Assembly (NCBI RefSeq): GCF_023159225.1
Contig: NC_063168.1
Span: 65,017,398 to 65,081,397 of the forward strand
DNA from: Perognathus longimembris pacificus
Taxonomy: Eukaryota > Chordata > Mammalia > Rodentia > Heteromyidae
Length of the DNA: 64,000 nucleotides
Reading direction: 5' to 3'
The translations under genes and the position numbers were made by a program. Under the pieces are notes generated by a model that saw only the letters and a list, made by a program, of their open reading frames with translations, did not search any database and was not told the origin of the DNA. Positions 10,341-23,310 of the stretch are shown piece after piece; the first letter of the stretch is position 1; each line of letters opens with the position of its first letter.

Positions 10341-12784
10341 TCATGTTCTATAAACCACAAAACTCATTTGGTATGACTCTCATACACAGGTTAGATGAAG
10401 GCCTATGAAAGCACTGTCTTGAGGACTATGTGTATGTTGTGTAAGTGCATGTGTGTGTGTGTGAAAGCACACCTGTAGGGCAGTTCTGCAGGGAGGACCA
10501 ACCTCCTTGCCCAAACTCTCTATTTAGCAATCGCTAAAGAAGCTCTCATAACATTACATAAGGGTAATAAAGATTCAATAAGAATGGCTTAAACCCATTT
10601 ATAGAACTAGTCTATGGTTTTCTACCTTAAGCATAATTACATATTTAGCAAATTCCAAATTGATGCTGGAAATGTGCAGCGATGTTTCTTCCATTGTTAA
10701 TGCACAGCAGATGCTTTCAAATTACTTTATTTCATTCTATTCTTGATATATTATCTTAAAAAATCAACATGCTACTTTCTTCTGACTATATTTTATGCTT
10801 AGGAGTGTGCACATAAACAGAAGTGAGAAATAGAATTAGTGTGTGAAGGACAGCTTGATGGAAAGCAGTTTTTTTTTTTTTCTAAAGAGGAAACGTTGGG
10901 TGGCAGTGATAAGACCCACTTCCACACCTCCACCCACCCCAGCTGCTTACCCTGAATATTGAGATTACTGAGATCTAGTCATATTTTTAAGATGACGGGT
11001 TATGGAGTTAGTGAGGCCTGTGGCCAAATTTTGTTTCTGTCACTCACAAACAAGGGAATTATGAGATATTCATATAGTATTTTCAAGTGTCACAGTAATT
11101 AAAAAATACTCTGTTCCAGGACACAGCCATCCTCTTTCATTACAGATACGATTACTCTTTCCGGTGTTACATATCACTGTCTCCTGGGGTGCATTTGGGT
11201 TGGAACAAGCCACTTCTATGTAGAAAATGATCATTTTAGGTCCAAATGGAAGCCAGAGAAATAGATCCATTCTGACTTCCCCTTGGTATTTACTCTTTAC
11301 AAGTTCTCACTAGAACTTGCTTCACTAGAGGAAGCCCAGGCTTTTAAAGGATGGCCTCCCCACAACATTCTGAGACATTCTCCAAAGCAAAGATGTGCTG
11401 TCTGGCTATTTCTCAGTGCTCTTATTTAAGCTCTATATCCTTAACGGGGCTCTCAAGGTCATGGTATGAATGTAATCGACAGCCTAGTCATTTATTTTTT
11501 TTTATGCTTTCTCATTTTCCATTTCCCTGAAAATACTCCTAAGTTGAGAAGGAAAGCACATCGCACATGAACTTCTGTACAAAAAAAAAAAAAAAAACAA
11601 AACAAAACAACTTCACTACTCAGAGGAAGAGCAAATAATTTTCTTTTATTACTTGTGTCTGGGTTTGCACAGACATGTCACCTCAACTGTCCCAAGCTGT
11701 TCCAAATTAATGACATGCAGTTCACACCTGATCATCCCTAGTAGGTCAAGGAGAGCCAGCCAGTCTGGGAGATGCCCAGGAAGGTCAGAAATCTGCACTC
11801 CTCTTTAATGCCGCCTCTAGACACCATGTGAGATTCAGAGCTACGTTCTTACAACCCCAAATGCCATAGCACTGAATGGCACAGTGCTTGTTAGGACCAC
11901 AGTTAGGTTCCTTCTACACAAAGCAAGTGGAAGGACCTGAGTGAATTGCAGTAGCAGTAATACATTGTGCATGAATTTCATGTTCAGTGTGGTACAACAA
12001 TTTGAATTTGGTCTTCCAGTCCTTCCTGCTAATAGGATTCCCTCAGGAATCATGTTTTTCCTTTTCCTCTCTGAAAGCTGATTGTTCTTAGTGCCTCTCC
12101 AAAATGTTAGCCAATGGCATACATGAATTAAGGGGAGTGTCCCTACTTAATTTGCAGGAAGCATCGGAACTAAGGGATTTGTAGATCTAATAACTGCATA
12201 CAATTTCGATCTCTATGCATGTGGTCAACACTGACATTTTAAATGCATGATATTTTACCTATAGCATTTCTACAATTCAATATTTGCATCCTTACAGAAA
12301 TTCAGGCAAAAATACATGAAACAATCATAGTTATATAAAATATAAATTAGATCCTAGGCACTACAACTTGTTCTGTATATGTATTTCCATTTTGAATTTT
12401 CAAAATAATCATATGAAGAAACATCCAATTGGAAAAAGGTAAGTAACATGCACACAGAAATAATGTGATTGCAAATCTTGGATTCGGCTCCTGACCTATT
12501 TTTAAAAAGATTATTAATTGATACAATGAAAAAATGATGGCAGCAATGAGTCTGATCAAGTTGTGCTATACTCATAAATTGATATATTAATTAAAAACCT
12601 CTTCTACAACTACCTTAAGAAAATAAAAATATATAAAAGTTTAAAAGTGATATCTTTTCTTGCCCTTAGGTAACCATTGTCTGGAAACTTTCAGATAATA
12701 CAATATTCTCATGTTAATGGGCAGTGCCTTGACTTCATGTATATAAACCAGACATTACTGCAAATTCATGAATGCTCATCACTT
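10341..12784. other. No recognised gene
   Basis: Contains a T-run near 10870 and an A17 run followed by CAAAA units at 11581-11610, which could be the tail of an unrecognised retrocopy. Minus-strand frames of 66-73 codons (11070-11270, 11841-12053, 12347-12575) show no family signal. Confidence 0.4.
11581..11610 (+). repeat. A-rich tail-like run
   Basis: A17 followed by (CAAAA)n. This looks like a retroposon tail, but I do not recognise the sequence upstream. Confidence 0.7.
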
Positions 12785-12965
12785 TAGAGTAGTTTGCAAA
12801 TCTTTCAATACACCAGAATCCCATGGAAGCCTTGTGAAAACACTAGGTTCAATCTCTAGGCTTTCCAGTTTAGGTTGATTGGAGTGATTCCTAAAAACAC
12901 ACTTCTAAGAAATTTCTAAGCAACTCTCATGCTACTGATTCTGAGATGACTCTTGGTAACAACTT
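12785..12965 (+). mobile_element. MER5A-like fragment (hAT DNA transposon, non-autonomous)
   Basis: The order of segments matches the MER5A pattern. It opens with a ttgcaaatctttcaat start, then caccagaatccc, an internal A/T-rich part, atttctaagcaactctcatg near 12910-12935, and a ctgattctgagatgac end. MER5 elements are short Charlie-type non-autonomous transposons shared by placental mammals. The copy is diverged and non-coding. Confidence 0.6.
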
Positions 12966-13299
12966 CCAGTTACTAAATGCGAAAGCAATCACTTCGAGAC
13001 AAGGATCAAATCTTTGTTTAATTTTATTTTCTGAGGTAGAGCCTACTTGAAAGCTCTGGGTGCTATACTCATTCTTAGAGCATACATGGGCCCTGTCAGG
13101 ATGCAACTAGCAAATGCTTAGAGAGGGCTGATTCATGAACAAAACACTTGATATCTGCATGGCTGGAAATCAAAAGCAATGGGTAAAGTACTTTGCTCAG
13201 TCTCCTAGTATGTTACCTGGGAGGGGACTTGCTTAAAGTGTCCACAAACTACCGGAGTCCTCTCTCCTGATTCCTTTTAAATTACTTCTTCTATCGAAA
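12966..13299. other. No recognised feature
   Basis: Unique-looking sequence between a MER5-like fragment and an L1 3' fragment. Confidence 0.45.
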
Positions 13300-13660
13300 T
13301 TTGTTATTTATTTTCCCCAAATAGTTCTACAAATGAGTTACCATTTAACAAAGCAGCTTAGGAATACAATGAATCTTGATCAGAGTCAACCCCTTCAGCA
13401 TTTTCACTCCCCTTCAGCCCACCTCTTTCCTTACATTTCTTCATGTTGTAGTATATTCCATAGATTCTTGACTGCATTCTCCTCCTTTCCTCCCTTCCTT
13501 CTTCTCTCCCTCTCCCCTTGGTTCCAAAAGCTCCCTTGAAGGTACCTGTTTTCTAGTGCTGATTTTGTTGGGCTTCAACGTTGTCTTTCTAAGGACTCAC
13601 ACTATTCAGACTCTCCACAGATTCTAGTGGTTAGTCTTACATTTCTAACTGGAAGTTTTC
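13300..13660 (-). mobile_element. Older L1 3'UTR fragment, minus strand
   Basis: Alignable by eye with 42,030-42,370: catttaacaaagcagctt near 13,341, the atcttgatcagagtcaacccc block, the pyrimidine-rich middle and gattttgttgggcttca near 13,561. It is the complement of an L1 3'UTR whose purine-rich tract reads C/T-rich here. A 68-codon frame on the + strand at 13,333 is a by-product. Confidence 0.65.
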
Positions 13661-14734
13661 CACCCTTGGACTTGTATGCATCCTGAGGCCTTCCCAGGAG
13701 TGAAAGAAGAGGGAAATGAGCCAAACAAGAGCTATAGCTGCGGGGTCCTCCCAAAGCCGCTCAGAGTGTTTTGCCAGTTGTGTGGTTTGCAGAGGTGAAT
13801 GGATAGGCAGAAAGCTATCTGGAGCTCAGTAGTGCATCCTATATCCATCGGGCCCTTGTATTCTGACTGCAATTTTCACCTTGCCCAGGTGTGAAAACCT
13901 TTCCTGGGGAGAGGAAGATGCGAGCCTCTGTGTCAGCAGCAGGTTGAAGTCTCTCTGTCCTCCTTGTTACTGAGGAAGTAAGTCCACGGCTCAGCCTCTG
14001 ATTTTGCTCAGAGACTTGAACTATTCATACTCTATTAGACACATATGAAGGAAGGAAATTGGACTTTCTCAGGTTTCAGATGTATCAGCAGGGATGTACG
14101 ACTGAAAATTAATTCCCTGACACAGAGTGATGAAGCCAACCATTCTCTGAAATACTCAGATGTATTTTTATATTTTTCATAACTCCTGATCTCAATGTTA
14201 CATGTTTTCCCTAATTCAAAATGCAGATGTCTTCTTCACAATGGGATCTGCGTCTTCTATTTTCATAAACTGCTTCCTTGTTTATTAATCAAACTGTCAA
14301 GAACTTGGGCAGCGTACACAGCAATGAAAGTAATCTAATAAAATCTACATGCCTGGTAATGAATACACAACGTCATTAAGCTATAAGATGCAAGATGAGT
14401 TAAGACAGATTAGATTTAGAGTTTAGCTATAACTAGAAACTGAAAACCCTTTCTGGAGGTGATTTTTGTCTATCCTAAATTTTTTTCAATATGTCATGCT
14501 CTGTTTTTTTCTTCTTATGCAAGTGTTAAGTATAAGCCCTGATAATTATTCAAGACTCACAGTTGACACCCTGGTGGATATTACTAAATCAACACTGGTA
14601 ATGTTTACCTAGGGTCTTATATTGTTTTATTTCATTTTAATTATAATTTATTATGCTAAGCTATAATACAGAATCTTTAGATGATAAATCTTAAGTGCAG
14701 GTTACCATTCATAGCATCTAAAGGAAGCCCCTTT
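13661..14734. other. No recognised feature
   Basis: Unique-looking sequence with no supported repeat or exon. Confidence 0.4.
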
Positions 14735-14880
14735 CTCATTCTGAGCCTTTGTTCACTTATTTGGGAAATAGAAACAGCCACTTAATTTCACATGATTGTC
14801 TTGATAAACAAATGGCTGATCTATGCCAGATAAATTCAAGACCTATGAAATATTAAACAATTTGTAAGAATGTTGTTGCT
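14735..14880 (+). repeat. Possible MIR fragment
   Basis: ctgagcctttgttcactta near 14,740 followed by a gggaaatag-type block resembles the 3' part of the MIR core (tgagcctcag, then tctgtaaaatgg). It is very diverged, so the call is tentative. Confidence 0.4.
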
Positions 14881-16974
14881 ATGTGATGCTACTAACTCAT
14901 ATTTTACTTTATAACTGAGCAATCAACTAATCAAGATGATTAAAATCTATAACAAGAATAGCATGCAGAGGATGTTCAATATATTGACTGGAAGATAAGA
15001 GTGAAGGATTTAATGAGAACTAACCGAAGTCTCTTGACTGTACATTGAAGATGAGTAATTAGGATTTCTCTCCCTGACATTAGAAAATACTTAGTGGAAC
15101 AAAGAAACTAAGAAAGCTGAAACAAAGAACCAATAAGACTCAGAATTTACAGGTAACCTGGAAATACATCTCAGAACATATTTCTCCAGTGCAGAATCTC
15201 TCTGCCAAGGCCAAGCTGAGTTCAAAAATTAAAAACAGCACTATTTGTTTACTTTAAAATATTGAGTAGTACTGTAAATGTGGGAAATGTGGTCATCTAT
15301 CAGGCAAAACATGGGTCTCTCTGAGTTTTAAACAAATCACATATTAAGGAAGTATTAAAAACTATTTGAGTAAACCTGCCTGTCTTACTACAAGCTCATC
15401 AGCAAGCTCATTACATCATCCGTGAATGGCTTCTTTGAAATAAAAATTAGTGTGTGTGTGTGCTCACGTGTGCAGGTAATAAGAAGCTTGTTATAAGGAA
15501 GCAATTTCTTTATGTAACTTCTGTTGTTTAAAATGAAATATCTGGAAGAGCAAATAATAAAGCAACCTATCACTCCTGGAGAAAAAAAAAGGTATGTTGC
15601 TTAGGTGTGTTGATATATGGGATCAAGAGAGAAATTATACTAGAATACATAAATATGAAACAAACAAAAAAAATAAAAGGATGAAGCAACTGATAGTTTC
15701 CTGACTTAGAATGCCTTTGGGTTGGATCAAATGGAAAAGGGACCATTGGAATAAGGTGTGTTTACAGTGGAATCCTGAAGAAAGGTCATCTTTTGAAGTC
15801 TTTATAGAAAGAAGGTACCTATAAGGCACCTATATATCTGTTAGGATATAAAGACCCACAGTGCAATGGTCACCAAAGGCTTCCGAAGTCTAAGGCCCTG
15901 TCAAGCTTCAAGTTGCATTTGCCTTGATCTTTGAGTATGCTGCTGCGAAGTAGTTTCACTCTTCCCAGATCTTTTGTAGGAAGAATCTATTTGAAGTTTG
16001 CAAACTGATCTCTTGTATATAGGTCATTCCATGATCATTTTACTCCTTCGCTGTTTAGTTTCTCTGTGTGACCATAAATATGAATATATAATAATAATTA
16101 AACTATAGTCAAACATCAAATTAGCTTTCTTGAGTTTTTCCATGTCTGCATTTGTCACGTGGGACTGTACTTAGCGACATATGCTACAATATCAGTTTAA
16201 GAATAAATTCCCCATTTTTTGTGTGTCTGAGAAAGAGAGCTATGTTGAGATTTTGGAGAATATTACAAAATACAAACAACTGCTACAGTAATTATGAAGC
16301 ATCAATACATTGTAAATGAAAAGCTAGAAAAATAAATTAGTGTTGGGGGCAGTCTGATGGGGAGATATCAATATGATAAGTATTTATCAAAAACCTTTTG
16401 TTGTGTGTTCCTGAAAACTTAGGACATCAAATAGAGTCAGTCACAGCTCTGGTTCTCTGCTTATTTATAATCTTTAAAGCAGGTTTGGACAAATAGGAAG
16501 ATGAATATAAAAACAGAGGTTAGTAGGCAAGCTATTATTTCGACCAGGAGGAAATTTAAAAACAGAAGTTAGAGTTAACTTCATATTGCAAACATCCAAT
16601 CTGTAACATTTTAACCCAGTGCCACTCTGTTTTCTTGAATGAAAGACTTACACTGTTTATGGTTTTTCTCTCTGAGTCCATATGTGAGTTAGCTTGATTT
16701 TGTAACTGAGGTAAGTTTATCTTTGAGGCCCTAAATCCTTTCTGAAATGTCATTCCCATGAGTGAAGACATCTTGAAATGGTGTTTTTGCTGTCCTCTAC
16801 TACCCAAAAGACCTTTTTTTTTCACATAGGGTGAGAACTGGAAAGAGGATTTTAGAATTTTCACTGGCATAGGAAGTAAAACCTATTATTCTTCTTCATC
16901 GTAGTCTACTTGACATGCCAACAAAGTGCTATTAAGTACTTTTTCTCAGAGAAGCGAGAAATCATGCTTGGATG
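14881..16974. other. No recognised gene or repeat
   Basis: AT-rich DNA. A 104-codon minus frame (16,556-16,870) is the longest. It ends in low-complexity residues and shows no domain I recognise. Confidence 0.4.
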
Positions 16975-17480
16975 GTATATCAGGAAAGGTTTTACAGAGT
17001 GATTGGAATTCAAACCTACATCTAAAATCAGATTAAGATTTCAATGGGGAAAATAATGGGAGAGAGGACACTTTGGTTGTAGCAGAAAATAAGAAAAGAG
17101 GCACAAGAATAAAAGAATTTGGGCTGCTAGAGGGCCAGTAAGAAGCTGTCATCTGTAGAAATGTAACATGCATTGCAATGATAGCACTGGGCGAATCCTT
17201 GGATATAGTTGTTTATCTGCTTTTGGACACTTTCAATAGTGAGGTAAATGTTGATTAAACTATTCAGTGGATGAGTCACCGAATATTTTATGAGAGAGAA
17301 GTATGGCTGAAGTTTCTCTTATAAAAATGACTACATCTGTCATAGTTATAATGATCTGAGGCAGGACAAGGAGCTAGAAGATTCAAATAATAAAGCATCA
17401 AAATTGCCAAGGGAAAATATAACGAGTCTGAATTGATTAATATGGCAAAGGCAGGAGAGGAATAAGCAAATATGATTGAT
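16975..17480 (+). repeat. Ancient mammal-wide LINE-like repeat (same family as 3,460)
   Basis: It begins with tatcaggaaaggttttacag and continues through a series of purine-rich blocks (gggagagaggac near 17,058, then gaaaagaggcacaagaata) in the order found in an old mammal-wide repeat. The family name is not certain. Non-coding. Confidence 0.42.
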
Positions 17481-20400
17481 ATTATGAAGGGAGAATTTTA
17501 CTTGGTTTGGCATCTATGACTTGGAACACACTGAGCTGTTCTCACGAATACAAGGGAAAAGCCTATAGAGTGAATGGATGTAATTGCAAACCTGTGTCTG
17601 GTGTATTGCCAACAGGAGGATGCAGCTCATATTTCTAATGAGGAGACACTGATTGATCCAGATGATAGATTAACATCCGAGGCAGCCCAGATGTGTTAGG
17701 GGTGCACAGGAGCATTGTTTGAAAATGAAATTCTAGTTGAGAGAAAGTGTACATCTTGAATACTGTCAATCCATTGAATGGAGTGGCTGAAGTTTCCAAG
17801 TGACAGGATAGTTAGGAAAGAGTAGGGTCTTATAGCAAATAATGATGGTAGGTATTCTTATAATATAAGATATTATGTCTACATAGTGGTCATTCGCAGG
17901 TTTTTTTTTGACAAAAAAAAAGACCTGGGTAGCATAGAGCCTACATAACTTAAACATGAAAGCCATTTCGCACTAAAAAGAGCAGTAGTTCTTACTAATT
18001 CTCCCTGCAGGCACATGCATCTACAGGCAAGGAGCAGAAGACTCCAGGAAATTTCATTGAGGACCCCCCGCCGTCAAAGGATAAAGACAAGAAAGACACA
18101 TATTGATAAAGAAATTTTAATAACTGGAAGGAAAGGATAACACTTTTCAGCTTACAGAACTCAAGTACAATTACCTGACATCTATTTTTTTTTTCAGAAA
18201 GAGAAGGAAATTTAATTGAATGCACAGTTAGACATCTATCAAAATGAATTTTCTTTAAAAACCTCCTATAACAATATCCCATTTCTTTCTCAGCATAATG
18301 ATTTCTTACCAACAACGCCTGTCAGTGTTTCCTAGAAGCAATATTGAAGTGACTTCTTGCTGGAAATTCAGCAAATGAACTTTTTCTGCTCCCAGAATCT
18401 CGCTCCTCATTAGGCTAGTTAGAAATCCGCCCGGGGCTCCCAGCCCTTCTTCTTTCTGATGGATGCTAAGTGTAGAGCAACTAATGGACATTTTAACTGT
18501 TAGGGGGATTTCAATTCAATCCCTGGCAGCCTGGCAGCTCACTCTGAGTCCTTTCAGAAGAACTGCAATCATATGCACAAATATGATAGTAAAATATGGG
18601 CTGGAAGGGAAATAGTTTTTTTTTTCCCCCTCATGACTAAGGGAGATACTTGTTTAAAAACTCAGGCAATAATTTGTGAAGGTTTCTAGCAGGCTAGGAC
18701 CCTCACCTTTCAAAAGACCCTTCCCAAGAGGCTGTCCTGCAAGCCATTTTCTGTTTGCTAGGAACAAAGGATGAAGAAGGAAACTGGTTTCCAGTTCCAG
18801 TTCTGCTGAACCAGCCTTTTCTTATGGGTCATTGTGTCACATAATTTTCCTTGAAAATACCATCTAATAGCAAATACTAATGGAACAAAACAGCCTCAAA
18901 GTAGTTTGAATTTCAAATGAAGGCAAATTGATAAGTACCCCATGAATGTGAAACGTGTTACCATGTAAATATGTATTATCTGAAAATAGGCATAATTAGC
19001 CCTTTTTTCTGAGCTCTAGTAACTTTCTCCTTGTGTTGTCCTTGCTTGGATATCATCACAATAATTGGTCAGTGATTGCTTTCTGTGCATGCTTTTCCCC
19101 CCATCTAGCTGATTTATTATCATCACCATTATTATCTCTACTACTATTAAGTGCACAATTCATTTTATTGCACTTTCTAATTCTCTCTTAAGCCCTAGTA
19201 AAGAAGCTCTGATTTTACAACCCTTGATTTTATTCTTAATCCACATGTTAAATTTAACTTGAGAAAACTTTGGCTTGATGTTTCAGATGGTTATGAGTTG
19301 ATAAGCCACAAATGTCTAGACATTCAAACGAGGTCAGAATTTTTTTTAAAAAAAAATCTATTCTTTGAAATTTATTTAGCAAACCCAGACATCAATTTAG
19401 AGAATATGCCTTCCACAGAATATGTTCCCATTCTAAATATGAATCAAAAGTGGCAAGACCCAGACTGTCTTATCTTTTTTTTTTAAAAAAAGATCATTTT
19501 GAAATGTAAAAGATGTTCCAGAAAATTTGGCTGATGCTGAAGTGTCAAGGCACCATTTATCCCACAAGAGTGTCATCGCTAAGAGTCAGGAGTTGAATGC
19601 AAAGAGAAGCTGCTTTGACAGGGCACTGGAGCTCAAAATTCAGTGCTGATGGGGCTGTTTTCTCCAGAATGTTACCTCATGATTTCCTCAAGTCTGGCGA
19701 CTGCTTTTTGTTTCTCCTTGAGAAGGGAGATATATTTTGCAGGATGGCTTCAGGACTCAGTGCTATAAGATCCAGGCCACCAGACTCCAAGACTGTCTAA
19801 GAAGCAGTGACTCCTAAGGGTGTGCCAATGCATCATATCTTATTGTTAATTCTGATGGCATGCGCTAACATAATATGACACCTACTAGGAGCAGGGATGT
19901 GACAAAGTAGATCAGGCAGGCAAGGCTGCACATGAAGTATACGATATCTCATCTGAAGCCAATCCTGCTGCTAGCAAAGATCCTACCAAAGCGCACATCA
20001 CTCTTGTCCACATCATTCAAGCTTTGTGACTGTGAAGGCCATGGGCAGGCTCTACCTGTGGTAGGTGCAAAGCAGAAACCAGACAGTGACAAAAAGAATT
20101 CATTAAGAAATGATGTGCCCCAGAAATCAACCAGAGGAGATGCAAATAGACTGTAAGCATGCAAGTACTCTGTCGGTCTCTTAATATTTGGGGTCTCACA
20201 TATGCTGACACCTATAACAAAGTCAGATTGTTCTTAGAAGACCGAGGGACAATGGATGCTGCTGCTGAGACTTAGCTAGGTACTCCTAGTGTGGCACTGC
20301 CGAGAGCACAACTTGAGCCACATTCATTTCCTTATTCAAAATATGTGGTGCTTACATTTAGGTTCACTTGTCAAAAAATGTCCAAAAAATTTCAAACAGA

Positions 20401-20574
20401 TGGAAACTTAGTACAGAAATGCATGCAACACTTGTGGGAGGTGGGAATAGGGGATGTTAGTGGATGGAAGTGCTAGCTGGAGATCAGAAAAGAGAGCAAC
20501 CCCACTCCCGTCCCAGGGATACAAAAAATGAAAGGGAGAAAGCAGAGTTAATTCCTCACTCCAGTCTACAGATG
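17481..20574. other. No recognised gene; contains A/T foldback sequences
   Basis: Contains three A/T-tract inverted repeats near 17,900, 19,337 and 19,472. A 106-codon minus frame (17,995-18,315) and 60-75-codon frames on both strands near 19.2-20.5 kb have no recognisable family. The two strands around 19.95-20.2 kb both stay open, typical of chance frames. Confidence 0.4.
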
Positions 20575-20685
20575 CTATTTGAGCCCCAGTTCTTCTTCAT
20601 TTTCTAACTCAAACTCATGATCCTCCCACCTCAGCCTCCCAGTGATGGGATTATTTATGTGCACCACCATGCCTGACTGATCCCC
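20575..20685 (-). mobile_element. B1-type SINE monomer, minus strand
   Basis: The complement of the 7SL core is visible: actcatgatcctcccacctc near 20,613, then agcctcccagtgatgggatt and gcaccaccatgcctg near 20,661. No clear tRNA-type half. Confidence 0.8.
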
Positions 20686-21928
20686 AGTTTTCTTTTCTTT
20701 TATCAGCTAATTCTGTGGCAGGGATTAAGCATAATCCAACAGATAAAAAGGTGTTAAAATAAAAAGTAATTTCCAACCTCTCAACTTCTACAAACACAAG
20801 ATTGGAGAGAGAAATGGGAATAAGGTATAGTGCAAGCAAGTGGCGTTTAGTATATTACCAATATTATAAATATGTTCTGCAATCATTTATACTCTACAGC
20901 AATTATTGCAATGGAAACTGAACAAAACAAATAGGTGTGTTGGGGGGGGTAGGTAGCTACAATAGATTGTAATACATGCTAGAACTAAGTATCAGTTGAG
21001 TGTACATTTATAGCTAGCTATTTCATTGATCCGAGACTGGAAAATAATCCTGATTTGTGTTCTCATTACTAAGAAGAAGAGGATGAAACAGTATCTAAAC
21101 CGATGGCTTGTTTAGGCACAGTACACATTCAGTTCTTCAATAGGGCTTGTCCTTTAATCTCATCTGATAATAATACTATAAATAGTGTCAACACAACTGT
21201 TCTTTCCAAAGTTTGGTATTGATTTGAAATATGAGATTAGAAATCAGGATTTCTTGGTTCCTGTCTCAATTGTGACACAATGACAATATGGTATTTTAAA
21301 GATTGACCATAATACCCACGGAAAAGTGCCACCCATTTTCTATGTTAGTACAAATCTTGTTAAATAATCATAGTTCTCTTTTTAAGGCAACAAGCAGCCA
21401 AAAATAATAAATATGAGAGAATTGAGAATTTGAGGCTCAAAAGGAATTTTCTAAGCCACTTTCTTTTTCAAGCCACAGAAATACCTCATGATATCTATTG
21501 TCACTGAGAAATCAGTTGTTCCTCTTAGCTGTTTGCTTTTCATATAAGTAAAGACTAGTTTTTTAATTTATGTTTAATCATTTCAATAATTTAAAAAGTA
21601 ATGTTCATTATTTTCCTGCAAAGTAAATTAATATATGATGGAAGAGTGGGATCAGATTTAAGAACAGCCTGTGTTTTTCTTTTTTTATTAAAAATTAACT
21701 GAAATCACAGTAAATTATTAATAAGCAATACATTTATATGTGCAATAAAAATAAGAAAGTTTCAAAGAAGAAATTTTTAAGAAAACCTGCAAGAAAGCTA
21801 ATTGTTGAGATAACTTTTTAGAAATGAAAGAACTGAAGAGGTTCAAATATCAATACAAACTATACTGCCCTTTCACATTCAGCTTGAGAAATTTTAGGGT
21901 AATGGTGACAAATAGAAAAACATTTGAG
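20686..21928. other. No recognised feature
   Basis: AT-rich with a G8 run near 20,943. No supported gene or repeat. Confidence 0.4.
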
Positions 21929-22139
21929 GGCTGGGGATATGGCCTAGTGGCAAGAGTGCCTGCCTCATATACATGAGGCCCTGGGTTCTATTCCCCAGCA
22001 CCACATATACAGAAAATGGCCAGAAGTGGCGCTGTGGCTCAAGTGGCAGAGTGCTAGCCTTGAGCAAAAAGAAGCCAGGGACAGTGCTCAGGCCCTGAGT
22101 CCAAGCCCCAGGACTGGCCAAAAAAAAAAAAAAAAAAAA
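21929..22139 (+). mobile_element. IDL-Geo SINE, intermediate subfamily, plus strand
   Basis: The left monomer begins ggctggggatatggcctag and has the B box gggttctattcc. The right monomer has gcgctgtggctcaagtgg, tgctagccttgagc and the 3' B-box-like gagtccaagcccc, followed by an A tail of about 20. The target-site duplication agaaaaacatttgag lies at 21,914-21,928 and 22,140-22,154. The antisense strand gives a recurrent short open frame that is not a gene. Confidence 0.95.
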
Positions 22140-22154
22140 AGAAAAACATTTGAG

Positions 22155-22656
22155 TGCATCAGAGTAATAAAATTATTTTAGATTTGTTGCAAATTCTCTG
22201 TAGTGTCAGTTATTCCAATTGAATCTGTGTGTCTTTATTTTGGGTGGTGTGTGAATGTATGTGTGGGGAGGGCAAGTGCACACATGCATATATATATATT
22301 AACTGTATTGAGAAACAAGTATTGGAGGTGAGAGTTGTCTGTCTTCTATACTAAATAATTATTTAGACAGATTTTGTTCTGGGAATGTGTACATATTTGT
22401 CATTTTCAACTTTTTTCAAGTCCTATTTTTATTTAGATATTCAGCTGAAAGAGGTCAGTGCAAGTTAACATTTGGTACAAAGAACCTGGCTGAGAAGAGA
22501 CTTGGATTTTACTGAACCTTTTCTGCCTAGCTTCTAAGATCACTAGTGGGAGGTTGGTGGGCAAATAGCCTTACTCATTTACTCACCACATTTTAAATCT
22601 CATGTAATCCTGGGGGAAGAAGTTCTTGTTACTTCGCACTTACTTTTTTTTTTAAA
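22155..22656. other. No recognised feature
   Basis: Spacer of about 500 bases between two inverted IDL-Geo SINEs, with a short TA run near 22,290. Confidence 0.45.
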
Positions 22657-22670
22657 GCTGTTGAATTTTT

Positions 22671-22884
22671 TTTTTTTTTTTTTTTTTTTTTTGCCAGTCC
22701 TGGGGCTTGGACTCAGGGCCTGAGCACTGTCCCTGGCTTCTTTTTGCTCAAGGCTAGCACTCTGCCACTTGAGCCACAGCGCCACTTCTGGCCATTTTCT
22801 GTATATGTGGTGCTGGGGAATAGACCCCAGGGCCTCATGTATATGAGGCAGGCACTCTTGCCACTAGGCCATATCCCCAGCCCC
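22671..22884 (-). mobile_element. IDL-Geo SINE, intermediate subfamily, minus strand
   Basis: Near-mirror copy of the SINE at 21,929. It starts on the + strand with the T-run (A tail), then the right monomer, then the left monomer ending in ccatatccccagcccc. The target-site duplication gctgttgaattttt lies at 22,657-22,670 and from 22,885. Its tail is long, so it is fairly recent. Confidence 0.94.
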
Positions 22885-22901
22885 GCTGTTGAATTTTTTT
22901 T

Positions 22902-23302
22902 AGTGTATGAACACACAGGAGCTGAAAAAATAGGATTTAGTCATTTGCCAGATTATTAATATGTCAGGATCTGAAGCTAATTGAGCGCCCTCTCCTAAAA
23001 CTCACTTAAGGACCACCGCGTAGCCATTTAGTTGTCATCAAGATTTTTACTTGGAATCCCAGGACAAAATAAATATATAATGTTTAAATCAAAGGATAGG
23101 CGAGAGGATTCCAGAAGTGAAGTAGCTTTGGATACTTCAGAAATTATCTCCCACATATTAGAAGGTTTGTGGAATAGAAAAAAATGAGATTTGATTAATT
23201 AACATCTATCTTGGGAAGCCATCACCATTAAGATGAGTGGAAATGTACATTGTTTCTGTATTTGTACAAACTTTTCATTCTGAAGATTAAATCATATTAG
23301 AT
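22902..23302. other. No recognised feature
   Basis: Short unique-looking stretch between SINEs. Confidence 0.45.
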
Positions 23303-23310
23303 CCCTCCTA

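Noticed and set aside
21929..22139. tRNA genes in the SINEs
   Set aside because: A- and B-box-like blocks are present, but the sequences do not fold into a full cloverleaf and are flanked by target-site duplications and A tails, so they are SINEs.
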